Shown here: piece after piece, positions 54,594 through 64,000 of the stretch
Position numbering within the stretch: the first letter of the stretch is position 1
Layout of the letters: each line of letters starts with the position of its first letter
DNA from: Paenarthrobacter histidinolovorans
Lineage (GTDB): Bacteria; Actinomycetota; Actinomycetes; Actinomycetales; Micrococcaceae
DNA length: 64,000 bases
Direction: 5' to 3'
NCBI RefSeq assembly: GCF_014647595.1
Contig: NZ_BMPM01000003.1
Coordinates: 1-64,000 of the forward strand
Translations under genes and position numbers: made by a program
Notes under the pieces: model-generated
The model's database searches: none
Seen by the model: the letters and a program-made list of their open reading frames with translations, nothing else
What the model was told of the DNA's origin: nothing

Positions 54594-54962
54594 ATGCCCC
54601 TCTCGGAGCACGAACAGAAGCTGCTTGAGCAACTTGAAAAGCAACTTCATGAGGACGATCCGAAGTTTGCCAACACCATGGGTTCGGATCCCATCCGCAG
54701 CTGGTCGACCAGGCACGTCATCATCGGCGTCCTTGGGGCAATCGCCGGCATCCTTCTCCTGCTTGTCGGCGTATCGCTGCAGGCGATTCCTGTGGGTGTC
54801 CTCGGCTTCATCGTCATGGGTGCTGGCGTGTACTTCGCGACGTTGCGTGGAGCGGCCTTCGGAAAGTCCAGTAAGGGAAAGCCCGCCAGGACCAAGCCCA
54901 AGAGTACTTTCATGAGCAGCCTTGAAGAGCGCTGGGATGAACGGCGCCGCGACGACCACTGA
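54594..54962 (+). CDS. DUF3040 membrane protein
   Basis: The protein has 122 aa. The DUF3040 start MPLSEHEQKLLEQLEKQLHEDDPKFA is exact. Two adjacent membrane helices follow (about 44-62 and 66-84: VIIGVLGAIAGILLLLVGVSLQAIPVGVLGFIVMGAGVYFATL). A basic tail with KPARTKPK comes next. The gene lies upstream of mraZ in many Actinobacteria, so a link to envelope growth is likely but unproven. Function unknown. Confidence 0.92.
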   Translation: MPLSEHEQKLLEQLEKQLHEDDPKFANTMGSDPIRSWSTRHVIIGVLGAIAGILLLLVGVSLQAIPVGVLGFIVMGAGVYFATLRGAAFGKSSKGKPARTKPKSTFMSSLEERWDERRRDDH

Positions 54963-55076
54963 GGACCGGGGTGCCGGTGCTTCCGGCAACAGAGCCAATG
55001 TTGAGTCAGTTGTGCCCCTTGGCCCGCTGATGGTGTAAGTCTTACGGAGTTTTGACGGACTTCCGGAGTTTGGACA

Positions 55077-55099
55077 AGGACCCGCTATGCGGGTCCTTT
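55077..55099 (+). terminator. Terminator after DUF3040 gene
   Basis: AAGGACCCGC-TAT-GCGGGTCCTTT is a 10-bp stem with a 3-nt loop ending in T residues. Confidence 0.9.
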
Positions 55100-55335
55100 C
55101 GCATTTAAAGAGTGGCTGCACCCTGCCCCTCCATTTCCCACCACCCACTCCACTTTCCTCCCACCCCAAGCAGCTTTGAGGTCCCCAGCCCCTTCCAGGC
55201 TCTTCCCAGCTTCCCGGTGTGCGAGCCCCAGGTCGAAAACTGCTCCCTTACCTCCACTTCTCTCCACCCCCCTGAAATCCGCGGCAATCCGGCCCGGAGG
55301 AATCTCAAAGTGGTGGAGAAACACCCTCGTGTGCG
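55100..55335. other. Pyrimidine-rich gap upstream of the mraZ promoter
   Basis: The plus strand is strikingly C/T-rich from about 55115 to 55270, unlike any neighbouring gap. CTCCAC or TCCCAC (GTGGAG/GTGGGA on the minus strand) recurs at 55136-55141, 55148-55153, 55159-55164, 55252-55257 and 55262-55267. The last two are 10 bp apart. GTGGTGGAG is at 55310-55318. No gene is seen in this stretch. Confidence 0.6.
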
Positions 55336-55367
55336 TTGACTGTGGTGCGTTGTGGAGTAAAGTGGAG
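55336..55367 (+). promoter_or_regulatory. mraZ promoter with three GTGG(T/A)G boxes
   Basis: TTGACT (55336-55341), 16 nt and TAAAGT (55358-55363) form the promoter. GTGGTG (55342-55347), GTGGAG (55352-55357) and GTGGAG (55362-55367) lie at an exact 10-bp period over the spacer and -10 box. MraZ of E. coli binds TGGGN repeats at the same spacing, so autorepression is likely. Confidence 0.72.
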
Positions 55368-55432
55368 CACATAAGAGGGTAGTGGCAGTGTTGGGTATGT
55401 GCGGGCACCTTGACTGAGGGGCGGTGGGGCCA

Positions 55433-55864
55433 GTGTTTCTGGGCACTCACTCGCCGCGTCTCGATGAAAAGGGCCGGATCATACTTCCCGCCAAGTTTCG
55501 GGAGGAACTTGCAGAGGGATTGGTCCTCACCAGGGGCCAGGAACGCTGCATCTACGTCTTCAGCCAGAAGGAATTCGAACGTATCCACGAGTCGATGCGG
55601 GAGGCGCCATTGTCTTCCAAGCAGGCCCGTGACTACATCCGGGTCTTTCTGTCCGGAGCCTCGGACGAAGTACCCGACAAGCAGGGGCGCGTGACCATTC
55701 CGCCAGCGCTCCGTGCCTACGCAGGCTTGGGAAGGGAACTGGCAGTGATTGGTGCCGGTACCCGGGCTGAGATCTGGGATGCCGACGCTTGGAATGAGTA
55801 CCTCAACGAGAAGGAAGCAGTCTTCTCGGAAACGGACGACGACAATCTGCCCGGGTTCATCTAA
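55433..55864 (+). CDS. mraZ: Transcriptional regulator MraZ
   Basis: The protein has 143 aa, the normal length. Two AbrB-like (SpoVT) repeats are seen: [25 protein letters not shown] and [30 protein letters not shown]. MraZ forms a ring and binds GTGG-type repeats in front of its own gene. The start is the GTG at 55433 (giving [14 protein letters not shown] at the N-terminus); a GTG 9 nt earlier is less likely. It heads the division/cell-wall cluster. Confidence 0.95.
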   Translation: MFLGTHSPRLDEKGRIILPAKFREELAEGLVLTRGQERCIYVFSQKEFERIHESMREAPLSSKQARDYIRVFLSGASDEVPDKQGRVTIPPALRAYAGLGRELAVIGAGTRAEIWDADAWNEYLNEKEAVFSETDDDNLPGFI

Positions 55865-55926
55865 CCGGTCGGTGGAAGCAGTACCGCTTCTTGAATGGGA
55901 TCTCCAGCCGCCCATCGGACAGTCTT

Positions 55927-55952
55927 CCTGGCTCAACTTCCCCTGAGCCAGG
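55927..55952 (+). other. Hairpin between mraZ and rsmH
   Basis: CCTGGCTCA (55927-55935) and TGAGCCAGG (55944-55952) form a 9-bp stem with an 8-nt loop. There is no T-tract, so it may be an RNA processing or attenuation element in the 163-nt gap. Confidence 0.5.
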
Positions 55953-56027
55953 CCGGCCGACGATAGGCGCGGATGGGGATCCGATTCAAGAATCACCATG
56001 CACGTAACTGAGGAAAGAGGAGGCAGC

Positions 56028-57026
56028 GTGGAAGAGCAGGACGCGGCAAAGCCCACATCGGAGCGCCACGTGCCCGTCCTGAAAGACCGCTGCATCAACC
56101 TGCTCGCTCCCGGCTTTGAGGCCGCCAGGAGCCGGGGTGAGACCCCCGTCGCCATCGACGCGACCCTTGGCATGGGCGGCCACTCCGAAGCGATGCTGCA
56201 GCGTTTTCCCGACCTTCACCTTGTTGGCATTGACCGGGACGAAGAGGCGCTTTCCCTGGCCGGCGCCCGGCTGGAACCCTTTTCGCAACGCACTGACCTG
56301 GTGCATGCCGTGTATGACGAGATCGAGGACGTGCTGGCTGACCTTGGCATCCCGGAGGTCCACGGCATCCTGATGGACCTCGGCGTTTCTTCGTTGCAGT
56401 TGGACGAACGCGAGCGTGGTTTCGCCTACTCCTATGACGCTCCGCTGGACATGCGTATGGACACGAGCCGCGGGCAGACCGCCGCCGACGTCGTGAACAC
56501 CTACAGCGAAGAAGACCTTGTCCGCATCATCCGCAAATGGGGCGAGGAGAAGTTCGCCGGACGGATTGCCAACAGGATCGTGAACGCAAGGGCAGAGAAA
56601 CCCTTTGCCACCACGGGCGAGCTCGTGGAGCAGATCCGCAGCGTGGTTCCTGCCGCAGCGGCCAAGAGCGGCGGACACCCTGCCAAGCGGACGTTCCAGG
56701 CTTTGCGCATCGAGGTCAACGAGGAACTCGATGTGTTGGAACGCGCAGTCCCGGCCGCAGTGGGCGCCACGGCGTTGGGTGGCCGCGTGGTGGTGATGTC
56801 CTACCACTCCCTGGAGGACAAGATCGTGAAGTCCGTGTTCCAAAAGGGCTCCAAGTCCTCGGCGCCGCTGGGCTTCCCCGTGGAACTTGAAGAACACAAA
56901 CCTGAATTGAAGACCATCACCAAAGGCACGGAAGTGCCCACTGCCGCAGAAATCGCCGAGAACCCGCGCGCGGCTTCTGCACGGCTGAGGGCCGTCGAAC
57001 GCATCAAACCGAGGAGAGACGCATGA
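56028..57026 (+). CDS. rsmH: 16S rRNA m4C1402 methyltransferase
   Basis: The protein has 332 aa. It methylates N4 of C1402 in 16S rRNA using SAM. Signatures are [13 protein letters not shown], the SAM motif [47 protein letters not shown], and [13 protein letters not shown] with [10 protein letters not shown]. The GTG at 56028 is chosen because AGGAGG lies 6 nt before it; an ATG at 55998 would add ten residues. It overlaps the ftsL-like gene by 4 nt. Confidence 0.95.
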   Translation: MEEQDAAKPTSERHVPVLKDRCINLLAPGFEAARSRGETPVAIDATLGMGGHSEAMLQRFPDLHLVGIDRDEEALSLAGARLEPFSQRTDLVHAVYDEIEDVLADLGIPEVHGILMDLGVSSLQLDERERGFAYSYDAPLDMRMDTSRGQTAADVVNTYSEEDLVRIIRKWGEEKFAGRIANRIVNARAEKPFATTGELVEQIRSVVPAAAAKSGGHPAKRTFQALRIEVNEELDVLERAVPAAVGATALGGRVVVMSYHSLEDKIVKSVFQKGSKSSAPLGFPVELEEHKPELKTITKGTEVPTAAEIAENPRAASARLRAVERIKPRRDA

Positions 57027-57694
57027 GCAACGCCGCAGCGAGGACTTTGCCCTCCGTGGTGGGCAACACTGCCCGCGCGCTTCCAGTACCGGCAGGGAAG
57101 CCGGATGTCGCCCGCCGGCCCCGCACGCCGCTCTCAGTGGTACGCAGTGCTCCCGGCCGGCGCAGGACTCCTTTCGTGGTGCTGTGCTTCGTGGCCATGG
57201 CAGCGGCGCTCCTGACCGTCCTGGTGCTGAACATCTCCGTATCCACCGCGCAGTACCAGTTGGTGCAGCTCAAGGCGCAGGCGGCCACCCTTAACAAGGA
57301 AAACCAGGACCTGACACAGAAGAAGCAGAACTTCGAAGCTCCACAGAATCTTGCCGCCAAGGCTACAGAATTGGGAATGGTACCTTCCACGGTCAAAGGC
57401 CAGATCGACCTGAACACCATGACGGTGACCGGGAAGGCAACTCCCGCAGTCAAGGGCGAGAACCCCGGGGCTGTTCTCGCTCCTCCGGCCGTCGGGGGAG
57501 TGCTGGATGTTGTTCCCTCGGTGACCACCAAGGATCCGTTGGAGAACCTCAAGCCGGTTACCCCCGCGGCGCCGGAAGCGTCGGCAACGCAGGCAACTCC
57601 GCCGGCAGCCCCGGCTTCCCCGGCAGCGACACCGCCGGTGGATCTTCATGGCGGGTCGGTCCCGGCCCCCCAGCAGAAGACTCCCGGACAGTAG
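57023..57694 (+). CDS. FtsL/DivIC-like septum protein
   Basis: The protein has 223 aa. A basic N-terminal head of about 50 residues is followed by one membrane helix ([25 protein letters not shown]). A coiled coil comes next ([28 protein letters not shown]) and a Pro/Ala-rich outer tail. Position between rsmH and ftsI is that of ftsL, though sequence similarity in this family is low. It probably joins FtsB/FtsQ in the divisome. Confidence 0.85.
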   Translation: MSNAAARTLPSVVGNTARALPVPAGKPDVARRPRTPLSVVRSAPGRRRTPFVVLCFVAMAAALLTVLVLNISVSTAQYQLVQLKAQAATLNKENQDLTQKKQNFEAPQNLAAKATELGMVPSTVKGQIDLNTMTVTGKATPAVKGENPGAVLAPPAVGGVLDVVPSVTTKDPLENLKPVTPAAPEASATQATPPAAPASPAATPPVDLHGGSVPAPQQKTPGQ

Positions 57695-57749
57695 TCCATC
57701 CGTCCACTGAACAAGTCCACTGAATCAAGGCCAGCAGCAAGGAATCAAC

Positions 57750-59546
57750 GTGGCTCAGAACCCCGGCACATCGAATAAAACGAAGACGCCGGCGGCACGA
57801 AGGCGGCTGCGCGTCGGGCTCGGCATCATGCTGACCCTGCTGCTGGTCGTCGGGGGTAAGTTGTTCATGGTCCAAGGCCTGGACATGGGCGGCATGGCTG
57901 AGGCTGCCCTCGCCAAGCGCCTTACTCCCCAGGTCCTCCCTGCCGAGCGTGGCCAGATACTGGACGCGAACGGCACTGTCCTGGCCAGCAGTGTCATCCG
58001 GTACAACATCGTGGTCGACCAGACAGTGAACACGAACACTGAGACTTTCCACCGCTACAACGAAAAAACGGAAAAGCTCGACGAAATCACCCGTGACCAG
58101 GGCATTGCCGACCTTGCCGCCTTGCTCGGGACCGACGTCGCCAAGGTCCGTGAGTCCTTGACAGGGGACAAGCGGTACTTCGTGGTAGCCAAGGACATCA
58201 AGCCCGAGCTGGAGGACCGGATCACCAAGCTGTACATCCCGGGCCTCAAGGCTGAAGGCATCAGCAAGCGCGTCTACCCGAATGGCAGCGTGGCCGGCGG
58301 GGTAGTGGGTTTCCTTAAGGACGGGACCACCGGCCAGGCAGGCATTGAACAAACCCAGGACGAGATCCTGCGCGGCACTGAGGGCAAGCGCGTCTTCGAG
58401 ATCGGTGCCGACGGCCTGCGGATCCCCGTGGCTACTGACGAACTGACGCCCGCCGTCGACGGCAGCGACGTCAAGCTGACCATCAACACCGACATCCAGT
58501 ACTTCGCTCAACAGGCCATCCAGAGCCAGGTCAACAAGATGAACGCCGAGTGGGGTTCCATCGTGGTGATCGATACGAAGACCGGTAACCTGATCGCCCT
58601 GGCCGACACCAATGCCCCGGATCCGAACGATCCCGGCAAAGTCGATGCCAAGGACCGTGGCGTGCGTTCTGTGACTGCCGCCTACGAGCCCGGCTCCGTC
58701 CAGAAAATGATCACCGCTGCGGCGGCCATCGAGGAAGGCAAGTCCTTTCCGCTGGACCACTTCACCATTCCACCGTCGTACACGATTGATGGACAGACCT
58801 TCACGGACGCTTTCGAGCATGGCACCGAAGAGCGCACTCTGGCGGGCATCCTGGGCTGGTCCATGAACACCGGCACAGTGATGGTCGGAAGCCGCCTGAG
58901 CAAAGAGCAGCGGTATGACTACCTGAAGAAATTCGGAATCGGGGAGCAGACGGACATCGGGCTGCCCGCCGAAGCAACAGGCATCCTAGCCACACCCGAC
59001 CAATGGGATGAGCGCCAGCAGTACACGGTGCTCTTCGGCCAAGGTGTGTCGCAGTCGACGCTGCAGACCGTCAGGGCATTCCAGAGCATCGCCAACAACG
59101 GCGTGATGCTCCAACCCCGGCTGATTGACGGTTACATAGGTCCCGACGGCCAGGAGCAGAAAGCCCCTGCCAAGGACTCCCGCCAAGTGGTCTCCAAGGA
59201 AACCGCCCAGCAAGTCAGGGACATCCTGGAGAGCGCCGTGACCGAGGGACAGATCAAGGACGCCGCCATCGACGGCTACCGCGTTGGAGCCAAGACGGGT
59301 ACCTCCCAGGCCCCGCGCGAAGACGGACTGCCGGGATTCGATGGCTACACGGCCTCCATGGTCGGCATGGCCCCCATGGATGACCCCCGGTTCATCGTGG
59401 AAGTGGTCTTGCAGCGGCCCAAGGGAAACATCTATGGAGTCACCAACGGACCGGTGTTCCGATCGGTGATGTCACAGGTGCTGAGGACCTACAACGTGGC
59501 CCCATCCACCGGAACTCCCGCACGGCTGCCCCAGTTCGTCAAGTAA
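57750..59546 (+). CDS. ftsI: Peptidoglycan D,D-transpeptidase FtsI (PBP class B)
   Basis: The protein has 598 aa. A cytosolic head and one membrane helix (GLGIMLTLLLVVGGKLFMVQGL) precede the PBP dimer domain (LTPQVLPAERGQILDANGTVLASS...). The transpeptidase domain has the active Ser316 in SVQK (316-319), SMN (371-373) and KTG (515-517). No C-terminal PASTA domains are present. It cross-links septal peptidoglycan and is the target of beta-lactams. It sits 55 nt after the ftsL-like gene. Confidence 0.95.
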   Translation: MAQNPGTSNKTKTPAARRRLRVGLGIMLTLLLVVGGKLFMVQGLDMGGMAEAALAKRLTPQVLPAERGQILDANGTVLASSVIRYNIVVDQTVNTNTETFHRYNEKTEKLDEITRDQGIADLAALLGTDVAKVRESLTGDKRYFVVAKDIKPELEDRITKLYIPGLKAEGISKRVYPNGSVAGGVVGFLKDGTTGQAGIEQTQDEILRGTEGKRVFEIGADGLRIPVATDELTPAVDGSDVKLTINTDIQYFAQQAIQSQVNKMNAEWGSIVVIDTKTGNLIALADTNAPDPNDPGKVDAKDRGVRSVTAAYEPGSVQKMITAAAAIEEGKSFPLDHFTIPPSYTIDGQTFTDAFEHGTEERTLAGILGWSMNTGTVMVGSRLSKEQRYDYLKKFGIGEQTDIGLPAEATGILATPDQWDERQQYTVLFGQGVSQSTLQTVRAFQSIANNGVMLQPRLIDGYIGPDGQEQKAPAKDSRQVVSKETAQQVRDILESAVTEGQIKDAAIDGYRVGAKTGTSQAPREDGLPGFDGYTASMVGMAPMDDPRFIVEVVLQRPKGNIYGVTNGPVFRSVMSQVLRTYNVAPSTGTPARLPQFVK

Positions 59547-59648
59547 GCTTCTTGGGCGTCTGTTTCGGCCATCATTCGATCCACCACTAACGGCCCGGGC
59601 GCCGCTGGCCCCCGGCCGGTCGTTCCACGAGCACCAACGGAGAACTAC

Positions 59649-61310
59649 GTGTCAGAGCACAAAGAGGCAGCTTCCAATACCGCGACGCCGGAGGCCGGCC
59701 GGTCAGGTTTCCGTCCGGCATCCGTTGCTGCGGTGCCCCTGGCCACCATTGCCGGAGCGCTGGGAGTAACGGCCCCTGACGGCAGCCACGACCTTGGCGT
59801 CACAGGCATTACGCTCAATTCCCGCGCCGTTGAACCAGGCGACCTCTATATGGCCCTGCCGGGCGCTACGCGCCATGGTGCGGATTTCGTTCCCCAAGCC
59901 GTGGATGCCGGTGCTGTCGCCGTGATTACAGACGACGCCGGTGCACGCCAGCTTGCGCTGGCAGCCGAGCAGCCGGTCCCTGTCCTTGTCATCGAGGAGC
60001 CGCGGGCCGCCGTCGGGCCTTTGGCCGCGCTGATTTATCGCAGCCAACCGGAGGATGCGGCCTTCCCGTCGCTGTTCGGTGTCACCGGTACCAACGGCAA
60101 GACCACCACCACCTACTTCATCAACTCGCTGTTGCGCGCCCTGGGCAAGCGGCCGGGACTGATCGGGACCATCGAGATTGTGGCCGGGGGAGAGCCCATT
60201 CCGAGCCTCCTGACCACGCCGGAGTCCCCGGATGTCCACGCGCTGCTCGCATTGATGCGCGAACGGGGCCTGGACGCTGCGTCCATGGAGGTCTCGTCGC
60301 ACGCGATCTCCTACCGACGGGTGGACTCGGTCATGTTCGACGTAGCCGGATTCACCAACCTCACCCAGGACCATCTGGACCTCCACGGCAGTATGGAGGA
60401 GTACTTCAACACCAAAGCCGAACTTTTCAGCGCGGCACGTGCACGCCGGTCCGTGGTCACGGTCGACGACGAATGGGGCCGCAAGCTTGCCGGTCTGGCG
60501 GACATCCCGGTCACCACGCTTTCGGCGGCCTCCGGCGGCGCGGCCGATGCTTCCGGAGGCGCCTCGGACGCTGACTGGCGTGTGGCGTCCGTCAATCCGC
60601 GCGGGTTGGGATCGGAATTCGAATTGCGGCACTCGGACGGTCGGACCCTGCGCGTCCACACAGGGCTGCCGGGTGACTTCAATGTGGCGAACGCGGCGTT
60701 GGCCACCGTCATGGTCCTGGTCTCCGGGGTGGATGAAACCGAACTCCAGAACGCCCTGGATGCGCACGATCCTTTTACGGTTGCAGTTCCCGGGCGTATG
60801 CAGCTCGTCTCAACCGAACCCGCTTCAGTTGTTGATTTTGCCCACAATCCCGATGCCCTGGCCCGGGCGCTTATGGCGGTCCGGTCTCCTGAAGAAGGAT
60901 CGAGGGTTATCGTGGTCTTCGGGGCAACAGGACAACGTGACCAAGGCAAAAGGCCCACCATGGGAGCCATCGCGGCCCGTCTGGCCGACGTCGTGATCAT
61001 CAGCGATGACGACCCCCACGACGAGGACGCCGCGGCAATCCGCGCCGATGTGCTGGAGGGTGCCTACGCGGCGCGTGAAGAAGAGAACCTGGCCAGCGAG
61101 ATCATCGAGTCCTATCCGAGGGATGCTGCCATCCGCCTCGCCGTTGACCTGGCCACGGCGAAGGACACCATCCTCATCGCAGGACGCGGCCACGAGGTGT
61201 GGCAGGAAGTAAATGGCGTTAACCTCGCCCTGGATGACAGGGTCGAGTTGAGGGCTGCCTTGACATCCAAGGGATTCAGCGTTTCATCGGACCAGCGGAT
61301 AGAGTCCTAA
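59649..61310 (+). CDS. murE: UDP-MurNAc-L-Ala-D-Glu ligase, probably L-lysine adding
   Basis: The protein has 553 aa. It adds the third residue of the peptidoglycan stem. The ATP loop GTNGKT is at 147-152, followed by TTPESPDVHALLA and MEVSSHAI with the substrate-binding region. The usual DNPR motif of DAP-adding enzymes is replaced by D454-D455-P456-H457 (SDDDPHDED), so lysine or another diamino acid is the likely substrate, fitting Arthrobacter walls. A glycine/serine-rich insert (GGAADASGGASDADW, near 295) is noted. The GTG start follows GGAG. Confidence 0.93.
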   Translation: MSEHKEAASNTATPEAGRSGFRPASVAAVPLATIAGALGVTAPDGSHDLGVTGITLNSRAVEPGDLYMALPGATRHGADFVPQAVDAGAVAVITDDAGARQLALAAEQPVPVLVIEEPRAAVGPLAALIYRSQPEDAAFPSLFGVTGTNGKTTTTYFINSLLRALGKRPGLIGTIEIVAGGEPIPSLLTTPESPDVHALLALMRERGLDAASMEVSSHAISYRRVDSVMFDVAGFTNLTQDHLDLHGSMEEYFNTKAELFSAARARRSVVTVDDEWGRKLAGLADIPVTTLSAASGGAADASGGASDADWRVASVNPRGLGSEFELRHSDGRTLRVHTGLPGDFNVANAALATVMVLVSGVDETELQNALDAHDPFTVAVPGRMQLVSTEPASVVDFAHNPDALARALMAVRSPEEGSRVIVVFGATGQRDQGKRPTMGAIAARLADVVIISDDDPHDEDAAAIRADVLEGAYAAREEENLASEIIESYPRDAAIRLAVDLATAKDTILIAGRGHEVWQEVNGVNLALDDRVELRAALTSKGFSVSSDQRIES

Positions 61311-61316
61311 ACCGAG

Positions 61317-62807
61317 ATGATTGCACTTACTGCGGCGGAGATCGCCGACATCACCCATGGCCGTTTGACCGGAGATCCGGGCACCGTGCCCTCCTCTGTG
61401 GTTACTGACTCACGGGAGGCGACGCCTGGCTCGTTGTATGTGGCCAAACCCGGCGAGCACGCCGACGGCCACAACTTCGTCGACGCAGCGTTTGAGCGTG
61501 GCGCCGTTCTGGTCCTCGCCGAACGCGAAGTGACCGATGCGGACGGCAACCCGTATCCCGCCGTCGTGGTGGATGACGCTGTCCTGGCCATGGGCGCCCT
61601 GGCGGCTGAAGCGGTCCGACGCATCCGGGCCCACCGTGAACAGCGCGGCGAGCAGTTCACCGTTGTTGGGATTACCGGCTCAGCCGGGAAGACCACCACC
61701 AAGGACCTCCTTGCCGGCGTGTTGTCCACGGCAGGCGCCACTGTGGCGCCGCAGGGCTCATACAACGGCGAGGTGGGTGTTCCGCTCACGGTATTTGCCG
61801 CTGACACCGATACCCGTTTCCTTGTCATCGAGATGGGTGCCACCGGCCTGGGCCACATCAAATACCTCGCAGAGATGGTCAAACCGGATATCGGCGTAGT
61901 GCTGGTGGTGGGGACCGCCCACGCCGGCGAATTCGGCGGTGTGGAGAATATCGCCAAAACCAAGGGCGAGCTTGTCGAAGCCCTCAGTGAGAACGGCACC
62001 GCGGTCATCAACCTGGACGACGGCCGCGTAGCTGCCATGCGCGCGCGCACCAAGGCCAAAGTCCTGGGGTTCACCGCCTCGCCCGCCACCACCGAAGAGG
62101 TGGAAGCCCGCAACGTCGTGGTCAATGCCCAAGGCCACCCGGACTTTGACCTCATACTTCCCGACGGCGGCCCTTCAGTCCAGGTGCGGAGCCGCCTGAT
62201 AGGTGGCCACCACGTGACCAATCTGCTGGCAGCTGCGTCAGCCGCGTTCGCCGCCGGTATTCCAGCCGCTGACATTGCGTCATCGCTCAGCTCCCAGTCG
62301 GCGGCCAGCCGTTGGCGCATGGAGCGCACGGAACGTGAAGACGGCGTGACCATCATCAACGACGCTTACAACGCGAACCCGGAATCGATGCGCGCGGCGC
62401 TGAGGACCCTTGCGGACCTCGGCCAAGGCAGGAGGACCTGGGCTGTCCTGGGTGCCATGCTGGAGCTCGGCGAAGACTCCATCCGGGAGCACACGGCAGT
62501 TGGTACGCAGGTTGTCCGACTGAACATCTCCAGGCTGGTCGTGGTGGGGCGCGAAGCCCGCGCTCTCTATGTGTCGGCCATCCAGGAAGGCTCCTGGGGA
62601 GATGAGTGTTCCTTCACTGAAACCGTGGAGGAAGCCTACGAACTCCTGCAGAACGAACTCAGACCAGGTGACCTCGTCTTGTTCAAGTCCTCCAACGGAG
62701 TGGGGCTGAGGCATTTGGGTGATCGGATAGCATTACCTCCACGGGCCGAGCCCACCGGAGAAAGCGCGGCTGAAGCTGCCGCAAGCGAAGGGAACGAGCA
62801 GCTGTGA
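61317..62807 (+). CDS. murF: UDP-MurNAc-tripeptide-D-Ala-D-Ala ligase
   Basis: The protein has 496 aa. It attaches D-Ala-D-Ala to the stem peptide. The P-loop [12 protein letters not shown] has the catalytic Lys at K125. Motifs [28 protein letters not shown] and [16 protein letters not shown] follow. It begins 6 nt after murE and overlaps mraY by 4 nt. Confidence 0.96.
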   Translation: MIALTAAEIADITHGRLTGDPGTVPSSVVTDSREATPGSLYVAKPGEHADGHNFVDAAFERGAVLVLAEREVTDADGNPYPAVVVDDAVLAMGALAAEAVRRIRAHREQRGEQFTVVGITGSAGKTTTKDLLAGVLSTAGATVAPQGSYNGEVGVPLTVFAADTDTRFLVIEMGATGLGHIKYLAEMVKPDIGVVLVVGTAHAGEFGGVENIAKTKGELVEALSENGTAVINLDDGRVAAMRARTKAKVLGFTASPATTEEVEARNVVVNAQGHPDFDLILPDGGPSVQVRSRLIGGHHVTNLLAAASAAFAAGIPAADIASSLSSQSAASRWRMERTEREDGVTIINDAYNANPESMRAALRTLADLGQGRRTWAVLGAMLELGEDSIREHTAVGTQVVRLNISRLVVVGREARALYVSAIQEGSWGDECSFTETVEEAYELLQNELRPGDLVLFKSSNGVGLRHLGDRIALPPRAEPTGESAAEAAASEGNEQL

Positions 62808-63913
62808 TTGCACTCTTGATCGGCGCCGGCGTCGCCCTTCTGGTGGCCTTGATAGGCACGCCCCTGTTCATCAGGTTCCTGGTAGCCAAGAGCTATGGGC
62901 AATTCATCCGCGATGACGGCCCCACCTCGCACCACACTAAGCGCGGCACCCCCACCATGGGTGGAACCGTTGTGGTGGCGGCTGTGCTCATCAGCTATTT
63001 CGTGACGCACCTGATCATGTGGATGATGAACCCGCGGTCCGCCGGCCCCTCGGCATCAGGGCTTCTTTTGCTTTTCCTCATGGTCGGTATGGGCTTTGTG
63101 GGATTCCTTGATGACTACATCAAGATCTCGAACAAACGCAGCCTTGGCCTCAATGCCCGGGCCAAGCTCATCCTCCAGGCGGCGGTAGGCATCATCTTTG
63201 CCGTGCTGGTTCTGCAGTTCCCCAATGAGGACGGGCTGCGTCCGGCCTCGACGCAGATCTCGCTGGTACGGGACATTCCCTGGCTGGATCTCGCCTTTGG
63301 GGGGACAGTGCTCGGTGCGATCCTGTTCATCGTCTGGTCCAACCTGATCATCACGGCGGCCACCAACGGCGTGAACTTGACCGACGGCCTGGATGGGCTG
63401 GCCGCCGGCGCATCCATCATGGTCTTCGGCGCCTACACCATCATGGGAATCTGGCAGAACAACCAGGCGTGCGGTTCTCCCAAGGAAGCGGGCAGCGGTT
63501 GCTACCAGGTCCGCGACCCCATGGACCTTGCCCTGCTCGCAGCGATCCTCAGCGCCGCCTTGGTCGGGTTCCTGTGGTGGAATACATCACCGGCCAAGAT
63601 CTTCATGGGTGACACCGGCTCATTGGCCATTGGTGGAGCCGTGGCGGCCTTTGCCATCCTCTCCCGCACCGAGCTGCTGCTGGCCTTCATCGGCGGCCTG
63701 TTCGTTCTCATCACGCTCTCGGTCATTATTCAAGTGGGCTTCTTCAAGCTCTCAGGCGGTAAACGGGTCTTCAAGATGGCGCCGCTCCAGCACCACTTTG
63801 AATTGAAGGGCTGGGCCGAAGTCACCGTGGTGGTCCGCTTCTGGATCCTCGCCGGGCTGTTCGTGGCCGCAGGCCTGGGAATCTTCTACGCTGAATGGGT
63901 GGTGCTGCTGTGA
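62804..63913 (+). CDS. mraY: Phospho-MurNAc-pentapeptide translocase
   Basis: The protein has 369 aa, with about ten membrane helices. It makes lipid I on undecaprenyl phosphate. The conserved cytosolic loops are [35 protein letters not shown] (Asp pair), [15 protein letters not shown] and [14 protein letters not shown], and the HHFELKGW C-terminal loop. GTG start inside the murF stop region; overlaps murD by 4 nt. Confidence 0.96.
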   Translation: MIALLIGAGVALLVALIGTPLFIRFLVAKSYGQFIRDDGPTSHHTKRGTPTMGGTVVVAAVLISYFVTHLIMWMMNPRSAGPSASGLLLLFLMVGMGFVGFLDDYIKISNKRSLGLNARAKLILQAAVGIIFAVLVLQFPNEDGLRPASTQISLVRDIPWLDLAFGGTVLGAILFIVWSNLIITAATNGVNLTDGLDGLAAGASIMVFGAYTIMGIWQNNQACGSPKEAGSGCYQVRDPMDLALLAAILSAALVGFLWWNTSPAKIFMGDTGSLAIGGAVAAFAILSRTELLLAFIGGLFVLITLSVIIQVGFFKLSGGKRVFKMAPLQHHFELKGWAEVTVVVRFWILAGLFVAAGLGIFYAEWVVLL

Positions 63914-64000
63914 ACGAAACCCCTGGGACCATGTCCCCTTCATCCGATCGGCTCAAGGAACTGACCAGCTGGGATGCCAACTGGAGGGGACTGCGGGTAG
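63910..64000 (+). CDS. murD: UDP-MurNAc-L-Ala:D-Glu ligase, partial
   Basis: Only the first 30 codons lie in the window. The GTG at 63910 overlaps the mraY stop (GTGA). The N-terminus ends in [16 protein letters not shown], the strand that leads into the MurD Rossmann-like motif. Placement after mraY is the standard dcw order. Confidence 0.85.
   Translation, partial: MNETPGTMSPSSDRLKELTSWDANWRGLRV

Overview
This 64 kb window comes from a high-GC Gram-positive chromosome, most likely Arthrobacter or Paenarthrobacter (Micrococcaceae). The reasoning is as follows. Codon use is GC-rich with many GTG starts. The gene order is typical of Actinobacteria: tlyA-nadK-recN-pyrG-nudix-xerD, parA-scpA-scpB-rluB-cmk-der, gcvH-garA-ftsR, and mraZ-rsmH-ftsL-ftsI-murE-murF-mraY-murD. 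The MurE has a DDPH motif where diaminopimelate-adding enzymes have DNPR, which fits the lysine-type wall of this family. The assignment is by inspection only; no database was searched.

Layout. (1) 1-340: end of an rRNA operon, with 5S rRNA and its terminator. (2) 603-10898: a same-strand core block with a remarkable RG-repeat/TPR protein, HAD phosphatase, tlyA, nadK, recN, pyrG, a Nudix hydrolase and xerD. (3) 10958-20577: a metabolic insert in that block, containing a second Nudix enzyme, a GntR regulator with prpDBC (2-methylcitrate cycle), and a two-component system divergent from a DctA-type dicarboxylate carrier. Propionate is oxidised to pyruvate and succinate, so C4-dicarboxylate sensing and uptake sit beside the propionate pathway. 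(4) 20831-28742: the core block resumes with ParA-like ATPase, scpA, scpB, rluB, tyrA, cmk, an acyltransferase and der, densely packed and often overlapping. (5) 28884-31575: tRNA-Pro(GGG), a MarR/MFS divergent pair and a membrane protein. (6) 31693-34763: gcvH, garA, ftsR, a DUF151 nuclease-like gene and a second MerR gene. (7) 34857-41260: an orphan ParA-like ATPase, pyruvate carboxylase and a long-chain acyl-CoA ligase. (8) 41447-53020: ROK sugar kinase, two tandem alpha/beta hydrolases, a second acyltransferase, class II DAHP synthase, a PASTA Ser/Thr kinase, a LysM/transglycosylase protein, a small wHTH protein, a polyprenyl synthase and a lipoprotein. (9) 53093-64000: dinB, a DUF3040 gene and the division/cell-wall (dcw) cluster, which runs off the end inside murD.

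Most genes are housekeeping genes. I found no CRISPR array, insertion sequence, prophage, toxin-antitoxin or defence locus, and no clear new multi-gene system. The most interesting material is regulatory or structural. There is a 69-bp tandem-repeat array that encodes a basic RG-rich domain joined to a TPR-like region and an acidic tail. Eight 9-bp direct repeats lie upstream of the LysM wall-hydrolase gene. GTGG(A/T)G boxes at 10-bp period, on both strands, lie upstream of mraZ. Twin TGTATACA sites control the prp operon promoter region, a CRP-like palindrome lies upstream of dctA, repeats at 21-bp period lie in the MarR/MFS gap, and a highly structured leader precedes garA.
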